This document shows, piece by piece, positions 18,676-26,702 of a stretch of 64,000 nucleotides of DNA (position 1 is the first letter of the stretch; each line of letters opens with the position of its first letter). Below the pieces are notes generated by a model. It made no database searches, was not told the origin of the DNA, and saw nothing but the letters and a program-made list of their open reading frames with translations. The stretch comes from an uncultured Dysosmobacter sp. (GTDB lineage Bacteria; Bacillota; Clostridia; Oscillospirales; Oscillospiraceae), in the NCBI GenBank assembly GCA_947625655.1, contig CANQPD010000006.1, forward strand, positions 82,237-146,236. The letters run 5' to 3'. The translations under genes and the position numbers were made by a program.

Positions 18676-18849
18676 GTGGCGGCGAATTGTGAAGAGTGCG
18701 TCCACTACGACTATGACGACGAGACGGACGCCTACTACTGCACCATGGATCTGGACGAGGACGAGATGGAGCGCTTTCTGCGCAGCGCCAACAACGCCTG
18801 CCCCTTTTACCGCCGGGGCGACGACTACCAGACCGCCCGGCGGCAGTGA
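18676..18849 (+). CDS. DUF6472-like small Cys protein
   Basis: A 57-residue acidic protein starting at GTG 18676 after GAGAGGTG. It has four cysteines in CEECVHYDYDDE, YYCTMDLDEDEM and NACPFYRR, a pattern I associate with the DUF6472 family of Clostridia; a zinc site is plausible. It lies between DUF3343 and the Nudix gene in the same operon. Confidence 0.7.
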   Translation: MAANCEECVHYDYDDETDAYYCTMDLDEDEMERFLRSANNACPFYRRGDDYQTARRQ

Positions 18850-18860
18850 GGAGAGACGAC

Positions 18861-19379
18861 ATGGAATTGGTGGATCTGTACGATGAAAACCGGGCGCCCC
18901 TGGGGAAGACGGCGGAGCGCTACGGCCCCAAGGGCCCCGGCGAGCTGCGGGTGGTGGTGCATGTGTGCCTGTTTGACCGGCAGGGCCGCCTGCTGATCCA
19001 GAAGCGGACGGCCAGCAAGCACATCTGGCCCGGCCTGTGGGACGTGACGGTGGGCGGCGGCGTGGACGCCGGCGAGACCACCCGCCAGGGCGCGGAGCGG
19101 GAAGTGCGGGAGGAGCTGGGCTATGACCTGGATCTCACCGGCGTGCGGCCCACGGTGACGGTGAACTTCGCCGGGGGATTCGACGACTTCTTCGTGGCAG
19201 AGCGGGACGTGGATATCGGTGCCTTGACCCTCCAGGCCGAGGAGGTGGACGACGTCCGCTGGGTGACGCTGGAGGAGCTGCTGGCCATGGTGGACAACGG
19301 CAGCTTCATCTGCTATCCCAAGAGCTTCCTGCAATTCCTGTTTGACATGCGGGGGGCCTTCGGGTTTCCCACGAAATGA
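18861..19379 (+). CDS. Nudix hydrolase (Idi/YfcD-like)
   Basis: A 172-residue Nudix protein. The Nudix box is complete (GGGVDAGET..., then REVREELG) near residues 66-88, so pyrophosphohydrolase activity is expected. An N-terminal ELVDLYDENRAPLGKT segment and WPGLWDVTVGG resemble the YfcD/isopentenyl-diphosphate-isomerase-like subgroup. The ATG at 18861 follows GAGGAGAG. It is the last gene of the selenium operon; the link to selenium is only by position. Confidence 0.88.
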   Translation: MELVDLYDENRAPLGKTAERYGPKGPGELRVVVHVCLFDRQGRLLIQKRTASKHIWPGLWDVTVGGGVDAGETTRQGAEREVREELGYDLDLTGVRPTVTVNFAGGFDDFFVAERDVDIGALTLQAEEVDDVRWVTLEELLAMVDNGSFICYPKSFLQFLFDMRGAFGFPTK

Positions 19380-19380
19380 G

Positions 19381-19407
19381 AAAACCCGCCTGATTCAGGC
19401 GGGTTTT
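19381..19407 (+). terminator. Terminator of selenium operon
   Basis: AAAACCCGCCTG and CAGGCGGGTTTTT form a 12-bp stem with an ATT loop and T-run. Confidence 0.9.
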
Positions 19408-19420
19408 TCGCAATTCCCTC

Positions 19421-19449
19421 TTGCATTTTGGGGAAAGAACGTATAAGAT
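19421..19449 (+). promoter_or_regulatory. Plus-strand promoter of SLH leader, copy 1
   Basis: TTGCAT, a 17-bp spacer and TAAGAT. Both hexamers, the spacing and the AAAGAACGTATAAGATAAA context are repeated in copy 2 (27234-27262). Confidence 0.6.
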
Positions 19450-19464
19450 AAATTTGGAAATCAT

Positions 19465-19554
19465 AAAAAGCGGCAGCCGTGAGGTACTCGCAATACCCCA
19501 CGGCCTAGGTAGAGTGGGAAAAGCACTCATACATAGCAGCATTGCTGCACCGCA
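19465..19554 (-). ncRNA. Candidate cloverleaf small RNA, copy 1
   Basis: Read on the minus strand, about 90 nt begins just after a TTGTCA-17-TATAAT promoter and ends in a U5 tract. A GCGG/CCGC closing stem holds three hairpins: GCAGC/GCTGC, GAGTG/CACTC extended outward, and an 11-bp GCCGTGGGGTA/TACCTCACGGC. The copy at 27276 keeps all helices with compensatory changes. Mismatches on this strand are G-U wobbles but would be A-C on the other, so the minus strand is favoured. I do not recognise an Rfam family. Confidence 0.5.
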
Positions 19555-19560
19555 ACGTTT

Positions 19561-19589
19561 ATTATAGTGTCTTTCTCCGCTTTTGACAA
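19561..19589 (-). promoter_or_regulatory. Minus-strand promoter of candidate RNA, copy 1
   Basis: TTGTCA (19584-19589) and TATAAT (19561-19566) are spaced by 17 bp on the minus strand. The promoter and about 30 bp upstream are almost identical in copy 2. Confidence 0.65.
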
Positions 19590-19639
19590 GCGGAAAAGGC
19601 GCTTAGTTTCGTTGTGTTCGCATTTTGTCTTTTGACAGG

Positions 19640-19668
19640 CGCGGTGTATGAGACACTCATGCACCGCG
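19640..19668 (+). terminator. Conserved stem-loop in SLH leader, copy 1
   Basis: A 13-bp stem (CGCGGTGTATGAG with 19656-19668), ACA loop, then TTTATGATTT. The single non-Watson-Crick pair is U-G on the plus strand. It may terminate or attenuate leader transcription. Confidence 0.6.
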
Positions 19669-19675
19669 TTTATGA

Positions 19676-19749
19676 TTTCCACCGGGGGGAGCCAAGGGGG
19701 CGCTATACCCTTTGGCCTCCCCAAACGGTGGAAATACGGGCACGGCCCG
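19676..19749 (+). promoter_or_regulatory. Structured 5' leader before SLH gene, copy 1
   Basis: An outer stem TTTCCACCG/CGGTGGAAA (19676-19684 with 19726-19734) encloses a G-rich/C-rich hairpin. A CGGGC/GCCCG hairpin (19737-19749) follows, directly before the AAAAAAGGAG ribosome binding site. Copy 2 keeps the same folds with a G-U change, which suggests a functional mRNA leader. Confidence 0.5.
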
Positions 19750-19770
19750 ACAAAAAAGGAGACGATAAAC

Positions 19771-22248
19771 ATGCGAACACAGCGAAAAATTTTAGCCCTG
19801 GTATTGTCGTTTATATTGACGATTGCTGTTCTCCCGACATCGGCGATAGCTGATGAAGGAGACCAGGAAGCGGCCCTTTCCGGTTATTGCGGTGCGGATA
19901 GTACGGCGGGTTCCTATACTTTTACGAATGGAAAAGGCGTTCAAAAGACCGTATATCAGAACCTTTCGTGGAAGCTAAGCCCAAATGAGGGCACAGACAC
20001 TTACACATTGACCATCAGCGGCAGTGGTAAAATGAGTTCAGAAGTGCAATGGAGAAACGATCCGACTTACTCTGCCTATAAAGACAAGATTTCCAATGCA
20101 GTTATTGAATCAGGTGTAGGCTCTATTGCAGGAGATGCCCTTCGTGAAATGGGCGGGCTGCGGAGCATTTCGATTCCCAATACAGTCACTGAAATTGGAA
20201 ATTGGGCGTTTTATGATTCTGCCATCGAAACCATCACTGTCGATGCGGAAAATTCTGCATTTACAGTTGATGAGGATAGCGTTCTCTATAACAAGGATAA
20301 AACGACACTGGTTTACTATCCGAAAACTCGGACGGGGGCCTATACGCTTCCTGCAACTGTAACAGCGTTTTGCCCCTCTGCCTTTGCAAACAGCAGTATT
20401 ACTTCCATTGACATGAGCGCGGCAACGGAATTGACTGAAATTGCCCATGGAGCATTCCAGAATTGCGCAATCAGCGGGGAATTGATCCTGCCTGCAAATA
20501 TTACCACGCTTTCAACCTACTCCTGTTCAGGTCTGAAGGACGCAATCGTCAGGGTCAAGGCTTCAGCGATAATACTGAATGCATATGCATTCACAGATAC
20601 AAAGGCGGTAGACCTCTCCGCAGTAACCAGCATCGAAAATAATGAGTCGTGGAATTCTGCGTGGTATTATGGCGGGACAAAAGCTGTCTATGTGGATCAC
20701 GAAGATGTTCTAACCAGCATTGTAGCAAATGCCTCTAAAAATGGCGTGAACTATGTGTATGATCTGAATGGCGGGTCAATATCCGTTGAAAACGCAGCAA
20801 CTAAAGATGGATATGACTTTGCTGGCTGGTTTACGGATGAGGGAGAACAAAAGGAAGAGGCTCCTATAAAAGAACCCGTCCATGCAAAATGGACATTGAA
20901 AGCCCCCACGGTTGAAGTGACCGCCGACAAGACCAACGTTGTCACGGGGAAAAGCGTTACCCTGACGGCCAATGCCGAACACGAGCTTGAGGATGTGACC
21001 TATGCCTATCAGTGGTATCGGGGTGACACCGTAATTGAGGGAGCCACCGGCAAGACCTGCACCGCTGAAAACCTGACTGACGATGCCGCGTATTCCTGCT
21101 CTGTAACCGCGTCCAGAGACGGCGAAACCAGCGAAGCGGCCACCGGCAGTGTGGAGATCAAGGTCAGCGCCCAGGAGGGAACGCTGACGCTGAGCGCCGC
21201 CAGCGGCGAAGTCCTGACCACGGCGGGGCAGGTCAGCCTGACATATGACTACAACGGCGATGGCCCGGTCACCGCATCCAGCAGTGACGAGAGCGTTGCC
21301 ACTGTCGCAGTTGACCAAACGGCTAAAAAAGTGACCGTCACCGTCCAAAAAGCGGGAACTGCCGTGATTACGGTATCCGCCGGTGCAACCGATACATATA
21401 CCGCCGCATCCGCCGTGTATAATCTGACCGTAAAAGAGCCTGCGCCTGTCACCCCCGGCGGCAGCTCTCACAGCGGCTCCTCCAGCACCCCCACCTACGC
21501 CGTCACCGTGGACAGCGGCAGGCACGGCACCGTCACCGTCTCCCCCAAGTCCGCCAGAAAGGGCGCTGCTGTCACCATCACCGTCAAGCCCGATGACGGC
21601 TATGAGCTGGACGGCCTGACCGTCACCGACGCCAGCGGCAAGGCCGTCAAGGTCACCGAGGGCAAGAACGGCAAGTTCACCTTCACCATGCCCGCCAGCA
21701 AGGTAGAAGTGGATGCCACCTTCACCGCGATCAAAGAAGAAACGCCCGCCCAGCGCTTCACCGATGTCCCCAACGGCTACTGGGCTGAAGAGGAAATCAA
21801 CTGGGCCGCCGAGAACGGCTATATCAACGGCAACACCGCCGCCACCTTCAACCCGGAGGGCACCGTGACCCGGCAGCAGCTGTGGATGATCCTGGCGCGG
21901 CTGTCCGGCTATCAGCCCGCCGACTTCACCGAGGCCAGGGCCTGGGCCGTGGATAATTCCATCTCCGACGGCACCAACCCCGGCGGGGCGGTGTCCCGCC
22001 AGCAGCTGGTGACCATCCTGTACCGCTACGCGGAGCGCATGGGCTATGACGCCTCCGGCTCCGCCGACCTGACGGCCTACCCGGATCACGCCGACCTGGC
22101 GTCCTACGCCGCCGACGCCATGGCCTGGTCTGTGGCCAACAACATCGTTGGCGGCACCGCCCAGGGCACGTTGGCCCCCACCGGCACCGCCACCCGGGCC
22201 CAGTTCGCGGTGATCCTGTACCGCTTCTGCGACAAGGTCGTGGGCTGA
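19771..22248 (+). CDS. SLH-domain surface protein with BspA-type leucine-rich repeats
   Basis: An 825-residue secreted wall protein. The signal peptide MRTQRKILALVLSFILTI..ADE is shared with the paralogue at 27585. Next come BspA/LRR_5 repeats (LRSISIPNTVTEIGNWAF type, about 60-330), an InlB-B/Flg_new repeat (YDLNGGS..GYDFAGWF), two Ig-like or Big_2 regions (about 370-560), a Ser/Gly linker, a bacterial-repeat domain and three SLH domains (about 665-825) that bind pyruvylated wall polymer. The LRR part is clearly more AT-rich than the SLH part. Start ATG 19771 follows AAAAAAGGAG. Adhesion is plausible but unproven. Confidence 0.9.
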   Translation: MRTQRKILALVLSFILTIAVLPTSAIADEGDQEAALSGYCGADSTAGSYTFTNGKGVQKTVYQNLSWKLSPNEGTDTYTLTISGSGKMSSEVQWRNDPTYSAYKDKISNAVIESGVGSIAGDALREMGGLRSISIPNTVTEIGNWAFYDSAIETITVDAENSAFTVDEDSVLYNKDKTTLVYYPKTRTGAYTLPATVTAFCPSAFANSSITSIDMSAATELTEIAHGAFQNCAISGELILPANITTLSTYSCSGLKDAIVRVKASAIILNAYAFTDTKAVDLSAVTSIENNESWNSAWYYGGTKAVYVDHEDVLTSIVANASKNGVNYVYDLNGGSISVENAATKDGYDFAGWFTDEGEQKEEAPIKEPVHAKWTLKAPTVEVTADKTNVVTGKSVTLTANAEHELEDVTYAYQWYRGDTVIEGATGKTCTAENLTDDAAYSCSVTASRDGETSEAATGSVEIKVSAQEGTLTLSAASGEVLTTAGQVSLTYDYNGDGPVTASSSDESVATVAVDQTAKKVTVTVQKAGTAVITVSAGATDTYTAASAVYNLTVKEPAPVTPGGSSHSGSSSTPTYAVTVDSGRHGTVTVSPKSARKGAAVTITVKPDDGYELDGLTVTDASGKAVKVTEGKNGKFTFTMPASKVEVDATFTAIKEETPAQRFTDVPNGYWAEEEINWAAENGYINGNTAATFNPEGTVTRQQLWMILARLSGYQPADFTEARAWAVDNSISDGTNPGGAVSRQQLVTILYRYAERMGYDASGSADLTAYPDHADLASYAADAMAWSVANNIVGGTAQGTLAPTGTATRAQFAVILYRFCDKVVG
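21480..22230 (+). repeat. Shared 3' cassette of SLH genes, copy 1
   Basis: About 750 bp coding for the linker end, bacterial-repeat domain and three SLH domains. It is nearly identical at DNA level to 29110-29861, while the upstream coding regions differ. Confidence 0.85.
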
Positions 22249-22273
22249 CCCCAGGGCGCAAACCAGATAAAAG

Positions 22274-22300
22274 AGGAACGGCGCATTTTGCGCCGTTCCT
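22274..22300. terminator. Bidirectional terminator
   Basis: A 12-bp stem AGGAACGGCGCA with 22289-22300, followed by T6 on the plus strand and by a CTCTTTT tail on the minus strand. Confidence 0.85.
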
Positions 22301-22303
22301 TTT

Positions 22304-22918
22304 TTATGCTTCCGGCGGGGCGTCGCCCTCCAGCAGGTGCATCATGGAGACCTCGTAGGCCACCCGCTCCTCCGTGCCGGCGTCGGTGACCTTGTGGTAT
22401 GTACGGCTCTGAACCCGGCCCTCCAGGGCCAGGGCGTCCCCCACCCCCAGGGCGCTGGCCCGCAGGGCCAGCTGCCCCCAGGCGATGACCGGCAGGTAGT
22501 CCGCCCGGCCATACCGCCGGGGGGAGGCCAGCATCAGGTCGCAGATACTGCGGCCCAGGGGCGTGCGGCGGAAGATGGGGGGCTTGCACAGGGTGCCGGA
22601 CAGGAGGATCTGGTTGCAGGGCTCCCCCAGGCCCGGCTGGAGCGCCAGGGCGTATACCGTCAGCACCAGCTTGCTGCCCACGCCGCTGCGGTTGTTGAAG
22701 GAGCGGAGCTGGCCCCGCAGGCGCAGCGGCGCGCCTGGGGCCACCAGCGGCGTCTGGGCCTCCGGCAGCAGCACCGGCAGCACGTCCGGCGTGCCGGACA
22801 GGCGGGGGACCTCCAGGAAAAAGCGGTAAAAGCTGGTATTGTGGTTTTCGTGGGACCACTCCGGCGCCGCCAGGGGCTGGCCCTCCAGCAGCACTTCGTT
22901 TTTCGGCTGAATCGTCAT
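22304..22918 (-). CDS. Single-stranded DNA-binding (SSB-like) protein with two OB-like regions
   Basis: A 204-residue protein. The C-terminal half (about 100-190) looks like an SSB OB fold: NQILLSGTLCKPPIFRRTPLGRSICDL and YLPVIAWGQLA, then LEGRVQSRTY. The N-terminal half has a related NEVLLEGQ..SFYRFFLEVPR pattern, suggesting a tandem OB arrangement. It lacks the acidic DDIPF-type tail of canonical SSB, so it is probably a specialised paralogue. The start is ATG 22918 after GAGAGGTGG. It stands alone in the surface island. Confidence 0.7.
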   Translation of the reverse strand: MTIQPKNEVLLEGQPLAAPEWSHENHNTSFYRFFLEVPRLSGTPDVLPVLLPEAQTPLVAPGAPLRLRGQLRSFNNRSGVGSKLVLTVYALALQPGLGEPCNQILLSGTLCKPPIFRRTPLGRSICDLMLASPRRYGRADYLPVIAWGQLALRASALGVGDALALEGRVQSRTYHKVTDAGTEERVAYEVSMMHLLEGDAPPEA

Positions 22919-22978
22919 GTTGTCCACCTCTCGGTCGTGATGGTGCATTTTATGAGGGGCGGACGGCGGTTAGACCTC

Positions 22979-23007
22979 TTGTTTCCGGGAAACATGTAGA
23001 TTATAAT
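22979..23007 (+). promoter_or_regulatory. Promoter of lipase-like gene
   Basis: TTGTTT, 17 bp, TATAAT (23002-23007), 34 bp before the start codon. Confidence 0.75.
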
Positions 23008-23040
23008 AGACCATCATATGACCGTTTCAGGAGGACGCCT

Positions 23041-24213
23041 ATGGCAAATCTTTTGGATTATCTGGACTGGCGGGGGGACCTGACGCTGGATCAGTCGCCC
23101 TTCAACGAGGTGGACAACCTGATCCTGGCGGAGCTGTCCTTTGTGGACTTCCGGGACATCGTCCCCGCCCCCGGCCAGGGGGAGAGCGTGGCGCTGCGGC
23201 AGGCGGCGGAGGCGTTTTTTGCCCGCTTTCCGGCGGGGGAGAAGATCGACATGGGCGTTCTGGTGCCCGCCGCCATCCCGGACATGCTGCGGAAAATGGC
23301 GGACGCGCCCCGCTTCCGGGAGATGAAGCTCAACTGCTTTGTGGACTGGCTGGACGCGGGCCGGGGCGAGCAGTTCGCCGCCCTGGCCGTCGAGACCGGG
23401 GACGGCGGCGTGTACCTGTCCTTCCGGGGCACCGACGACACCCTGGCGGGCTGGAAGGAGGACTTTGAGCTGGCCTGCATGCCGGAGGTCCCCGCCCAGA
23501 AAAAGGCGGTGGAATACACCCGGGCCGCGGCGAAGCAGTTCCCCCGGCGGAAGCTGCGGCTGGGGGGCCACTCCAAGGGCGGCAATCTGGCGGTGTACGC
23601 CGGGGTGTTCTGCCCGGAAGCGGTCCAGCGGCGGATCACGGACATCTGGTCCAACGACGGCCCCGGCTTCCACGACGACCTGCTGGACCTGCCGGAGCAC
23701 CGGCGGGTGGAGGACCGCATCCACTCCATTGTGCCCAAATCCTCCATTGTGGGGATGCTGCTGGAGCACGAGGAGACCTATACGGTGGTGGACAGCGACC
23801 AGAAGGGCTTTTTGCAGCACGACGGCTTTTCCTGGCAGGTGATGGGGGACCGCTTCATCACCCTGCGGCAGGTGACGAAGCAGGCCCATCTCAGCGACCA
23901 GGCCATGCGGGAGCTGGTCCACGCCATGCCCCAGGCGGAGCGGGAAAAGTTCGTCGCCGCGTTGTTCGACGTGCTGAGCGCCTCCGGCGCGGTGACGCTG
24001 ACGGACCTGAAAGCCGACAGCTTCAAGGCCGCCGGGGCCATGGTGAAGGCCATGAAGGATCTGGACAAGGAGACCCGGGAGGGACTGCTGCGCTTTGTGG
24101 GGCTGCTGTTCAAGAGCAACCTCCGCATGACCCTGGAGGGCATCCAGGAGGATGTGGAGAAGAATCCCGCCGTGAAGCGGTGGGGACTGAAAAAGAAGGA
24201 GGGGGAGGGCTGA
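23041..24213 (+). CDS. DUF2974 (Mbeg1-like) alpha/beta-hydrolase
   Basis: A 390-residue lipase_3-like protein. The nucleophile elbow is GHSKGG near residues 179-184, the residue after the Ser being Lys, as in the DUF2974/Mbeg1 group. The oxyanion segment is LSFRGTDDT near 122-130. Acid and His candidates lie in WSNDGPG and later. No signal peptide is visible, so it is probably cytoplasmic. The substrate is unknown. A strong AGGAGG and promoter precede it. Confidence 0.78.
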   Translation: MANLLDYLDWRGDLTLDQSPFNEVDNLILAELSFVDFRDIVPAPGQGESVALRQAAEAFFARFPAGEKIDMGVLVPAAIPDMLRKMADAPRFREMKLNCFVDWLDAGRGEQFAALAVETGDGGVYLSFRGTDDTLAGWKEDFELACMPEVPAQKKAVEYTRAAAKQFPRRKLRLGGHSKGGNLAVYAGVFCPEAVQRRITDIWSNDGPGFHDDLLDLPEHRRVEDRIHSIVPKSSIVGMLLEHEETYTVVDSDQKGFLQHDGFSWQVMGDRFITLRQVTKQAHLSDQAMRELVHAMPQAEREKFVAALFDVLSASGAVTLTDLKADSFKAAGAMVKAMKDLDKETREGLLRFVGLLFKSNLRMTLEGIQEDVEKNPAVKRWGLKKKEGEG

Positions 24214-24323
24214 GCCGCCTGCCGGGGCGGCAGGACCCCATCGGAGCGTTGATCCCGGGTGCCTTCTCTGACGGGCGGATGATATCCGCCCCTGCGGCGC
24301 GCTGGGGAATGGGCCGGCAGACA

Positions 24324-24349
24324 AAAACGACCGCTTTCGCGGTCGTTTT
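24324..24349. terminator. Terminator between lipase-like gene and csaB
   Basis: AAAACGACCGC pairs with 24339-24349 around a TTTC loop, with T-runs on both strands. Confidence 0.9.
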
Positions 24350-24358
24350 TTGCTCTTT

Positions 24359-26584
24359 TCACAGATCCAGCAGGCGCCTGGCAACCTCCACGTTTTGCCG
24401 CTCCATGGCCTGGAGCCGCTCCACGGCGGCCGCCTGAGAGCCGGGGTGGGCGGTCCGGGCCGCCGCCTGGTCGATCATGGCCCGGAGGGCCTCCTCCGTC
24501 AGGGCGTCCAGATCCGTGAACAGGTCCTGGCCGATATACCGGAGGAAGGCGGAGACCTTGGGATCGTACACCACGCCCACCAGGGGGATGCCCTGCCCGG
24601 CGGCGAAGATCAGGGCGTGGAGCCGCATGGAAACCACCACCTCCATCCGGCTCAGGGCGCCGATGATGGTGCCGGCGCCGCCGGCGTCGTCCAGGAAGTA
24701 GTGGGGGATGTCCAGCCCCCGGGCCGCCAGCCGGCTGGCCGCCGGGTCCTGGTGCTTTTCCACCGCCGTGAACACCGGGGTCAGGCCGTAGGTCTCGTAG
24801 GCGTATTTCGCCGCCGCGCCGAAGAGGGGGGCCTTTTCCTCAAAGCCCTTCCAGCGCCGCAGGGCAAAGCAGATATACCGGCCCTGGGGCGGGATGCCCG
24901 AGCGGAGCAGGACGCTGTCCGTCTCGTCGGCGGAGGCGGGCCGCAGCGTCAGGGCCGGGTCGGCGGTCAGCAGGATCTCCGGCGCGGTGACGCCCATGGC
25001 CCGCAGCTCCGCCTGGGAGTCCGGCTCCCGCAGGGTGATGACGTCCACATATCGGTTCAGCACCCGGGCGGCCAGCTTCCGGTGGTTTTCCCGGGTGACG
25101 GGGCCGATGCCGCAGCCGTACATCTGCACCTTGCAGCCGCAGCGTTTGGCGCTTTGGATATTGTGGAGGTAGAACCACAGGGACCGGCGGGAGGTCACGT
25201 CCTGGATCAGGCTGCCGCCGCCGTTGATATAGAGCTTCGCGTGCCGCATGGCCCGCCGCCAGGCGGGAATGTCCATGCGGCTGACAGAGCGGACCCGGTA
25301 GGCAAGGCGGGTGGCCCTGGGGTCCTTGCTGAGGACCAGCACCGGCATGTCCGGGTCGATGGCGCGCATCTCCTGCAGGATGGCCTCCAGAATGGCGTCG
25401 TCCCCGGCGTTGCCCCGGCCATAGGCCCCGCAGATCACCACGCCGTCCCGCTTCGCCCCGGGGCGGCTGTGGCGGCGGATGATCTCCTCATAGATGTGCA
25501 GCTGGGTGTCCACGGTCTTCTGGATGGAGAACTGGGTGAACGCTTTTTCGTACAGCTTTTCACCCAATCGGCGGCGCAGCCCATCGTCATTGCCCAGGGC
25601 GGCCAGGCGCCGGCCCAGGGCCTGCCAGTCGCCGGGGGCGAACAGATAGCCGTTGACGTCCTCGTCAATGAGATAGGGGATGCCGCCCACGGCGGTGCTG
25701 ACGGTGGCCAGGTGGAAGCGGGCGCCCTCCGTCAGGGCGTAGGGGAAGGTCTCCGAGAGGCTGGTCAGGGCGTTGACGTCCAGGGCGCTGTAAAAGCGGT
25801 CCATGCCGCCGCTGATCCACCCGGCGAAGGTCACCTGTTTTTCCACGCCCAGCTCCTTTGCCAGGGCGGTGAGCTTTTCCCGTTCCTCGCCGTCGCCGGC
25901 GATGACCAGCCGCAGCCGGGGGCACTGGGCATAGGCGGCGGCGAAGCCCCGGATCAGGGTGGACATGTCCTTCACGGGGTTCAGCCGGGCGGCGATGCCC
26001 ACCACCACGCTGTCCTCGTCCACGTTGGCCCCCAGGCTCCGCAGGTAGGGCAGCCGGTCCCCCTGGTCGGGGGCGGGGGTGAAGTCGATGCCGTTGTAAA
26101 TGGCGTAAAACCGGTCCGGCGCGAAGCCCCGGTCGATGAGCAGGTCCACCATGGCGTCGGACACGCCGATGCGGTAGTCCAGACGCCGCAGGGCCCAGGC
26201 GTTGATATTGCCGAAGGTCAGGCGGCTGAGGGGACGGCCCATGTAGTCCAGCTTGTAGTCGCTGTGGACGGTGCTGACCACCGGCAGTCCGGTGGAGCGG
26301 CGCAGCAGGGCGCCGACCATGTTGGCCCGGGCGCCGTGGCAGTGGATGACCTGATAGCCGCCCTGGCGGATGTAGTCCGTCAGCTGGCGGCGGAGGCGGG
26401 GGATGTTGTTGCCGCCGCAGATGACGGTGGGAATGCCCATCTGCCGGGCCTCCTCGGCGAAAGGGCCGTCCCGGAAGCAGACCAGCTGGGCGGTGATGGT
26501 CTTGTTCAGGTTTTGCAGCAGGCTCAGCACATGGGTCTTGGCGCCGCCGGAGTCGCCGCCGCTGATGAGGTGGATGACTTTCAT
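24359..26584 (-). CDS. csaB: Fused GT4 glycosyltransferase - CsaB polysaccharide pyruvyltransferase
   Basis: A 741-residue bifunctional protein. Residues 1 to about 375 are a GT4 glycosyltransferase (HLISGGDSGGAKTH; GIAARLNPVKD; VIAGDGEE; ETFPYALTEG). Residues about 380-741 are CsaB: ICGAYGRGNAGDDAILEAI, INGGGSLIQD, YGCGIGPV and SMRLHALIFAA. CsaB adds pyruvate to the secondary wall polymer that SLH domains bind. The gene lies between two SLH-protein genes, which fits that role. Its promoter is divergent from the DUF4330 gene. The fusion couples sugar transfer and ketal formation in one chain. Confidence 0.9.
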   Translation of the reverse strand: MKVIHLISGGDSGGAKTHVLSLLQNLNKTITAQLVCFRDGPFAEEARQMGIPTVICGGNNIPRLRRQLTDYIRQGGYQVIHCHGARANMVGALLRRSTGLPVVSTVHSDYKLDYMGRPLSRLTFGNINAWALRRLDYRIGVSDAMVDLLIDRGFAPDRFYAIYNGIDFTPAPDQGDRLPYLRSLGANVDEDSVVVGIAARLNPVKDMSTLIRGFAAAYAQCPRLRLVIAGDGEEREKLTALAKELGVEKQVTFAGWISGGMDRFYSALDVNALTSLSETFPYALTEGARFHLATVSTAVGGIPYLIDEDVNGYLFAPGDWQALGRRLAALGNDDGLRRRLGEKLYEKAFTQFSIQKTVDTQLHIYEEIIRRHSRPGAKRDGVVICGAYGRGNAGDDAILEAILQEMRAIDPDMPVLVLSKDPRATRLAYRVRSVSRMDIPAWRRAMRHAKLYINGGGSLIQDVTSRRSLWFYLHNIQSAKRCGCKVQMYGCGIGPVTRENHRKLAARVLNRYVDVITLREPDSQAELRAMGVTAPEILLTADPALTLRPASADETDSVLLRSGIPPQGRYICFALRRWKGFEEKAPLFGAAAKYAYETYGLTPVFTAVEKHQDPAASRLAARGLDIPHYFLDDAGGAGTIIGALSRMEVVVSMRLHALIFAAGQGIPLVGVVYDPKVSAFLRYIGQDLFTDLDALTEEALRAMIDQAAARTAHPGSQAAAVERLQAMERQNVEVARRLLDL

Positions 26585-26613
26585 GGAAAGACCTCGCTTT
26601 TATCAAAATGGTC

Positions 26614-26661
26614 TTGTGAAATCGTGAAAAATATTATACAATATTCCACGAACATTGTCCA
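26614..26661. promoter_or_regulatory. Overlapping divergent promoters csaB / DUF4330
   Basis: Plus strand: TTGTGA (26614-26619), 17 bp, TACAAT (26637-26642). Minus strand: TGGACA (26656-26661), 17 bp, TATAAT (26633-26638). The two -10 boxes overlap, so polymerases should compete. Confidence 0.7.
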
Positions 26662-26702
26662 CAACAAGAGAAAACCGGGCGACGCCCGTTTTGGAGGAAA
26701 GC

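Noticed and set aside
19676..19749. c-di-GMP or other known riboswitch in the SLH leader
   Set aside because: The conserved core bases of the classes I know are missing; kept only as an unassigned structured leader.
19614..19853. Short open frames in the SLH leader that could be a leader peptide
   Set aside because: Overlap strong stems, differ between the two copies and are not preceded by a ribosome binding site.
20100..20600. Repetitive LRR coding region as a possible CRISPR or tandem DNA repeat
   Set aside because: Repeats are at protein level with irregular spacing; no direct DNA repeats with spacers.
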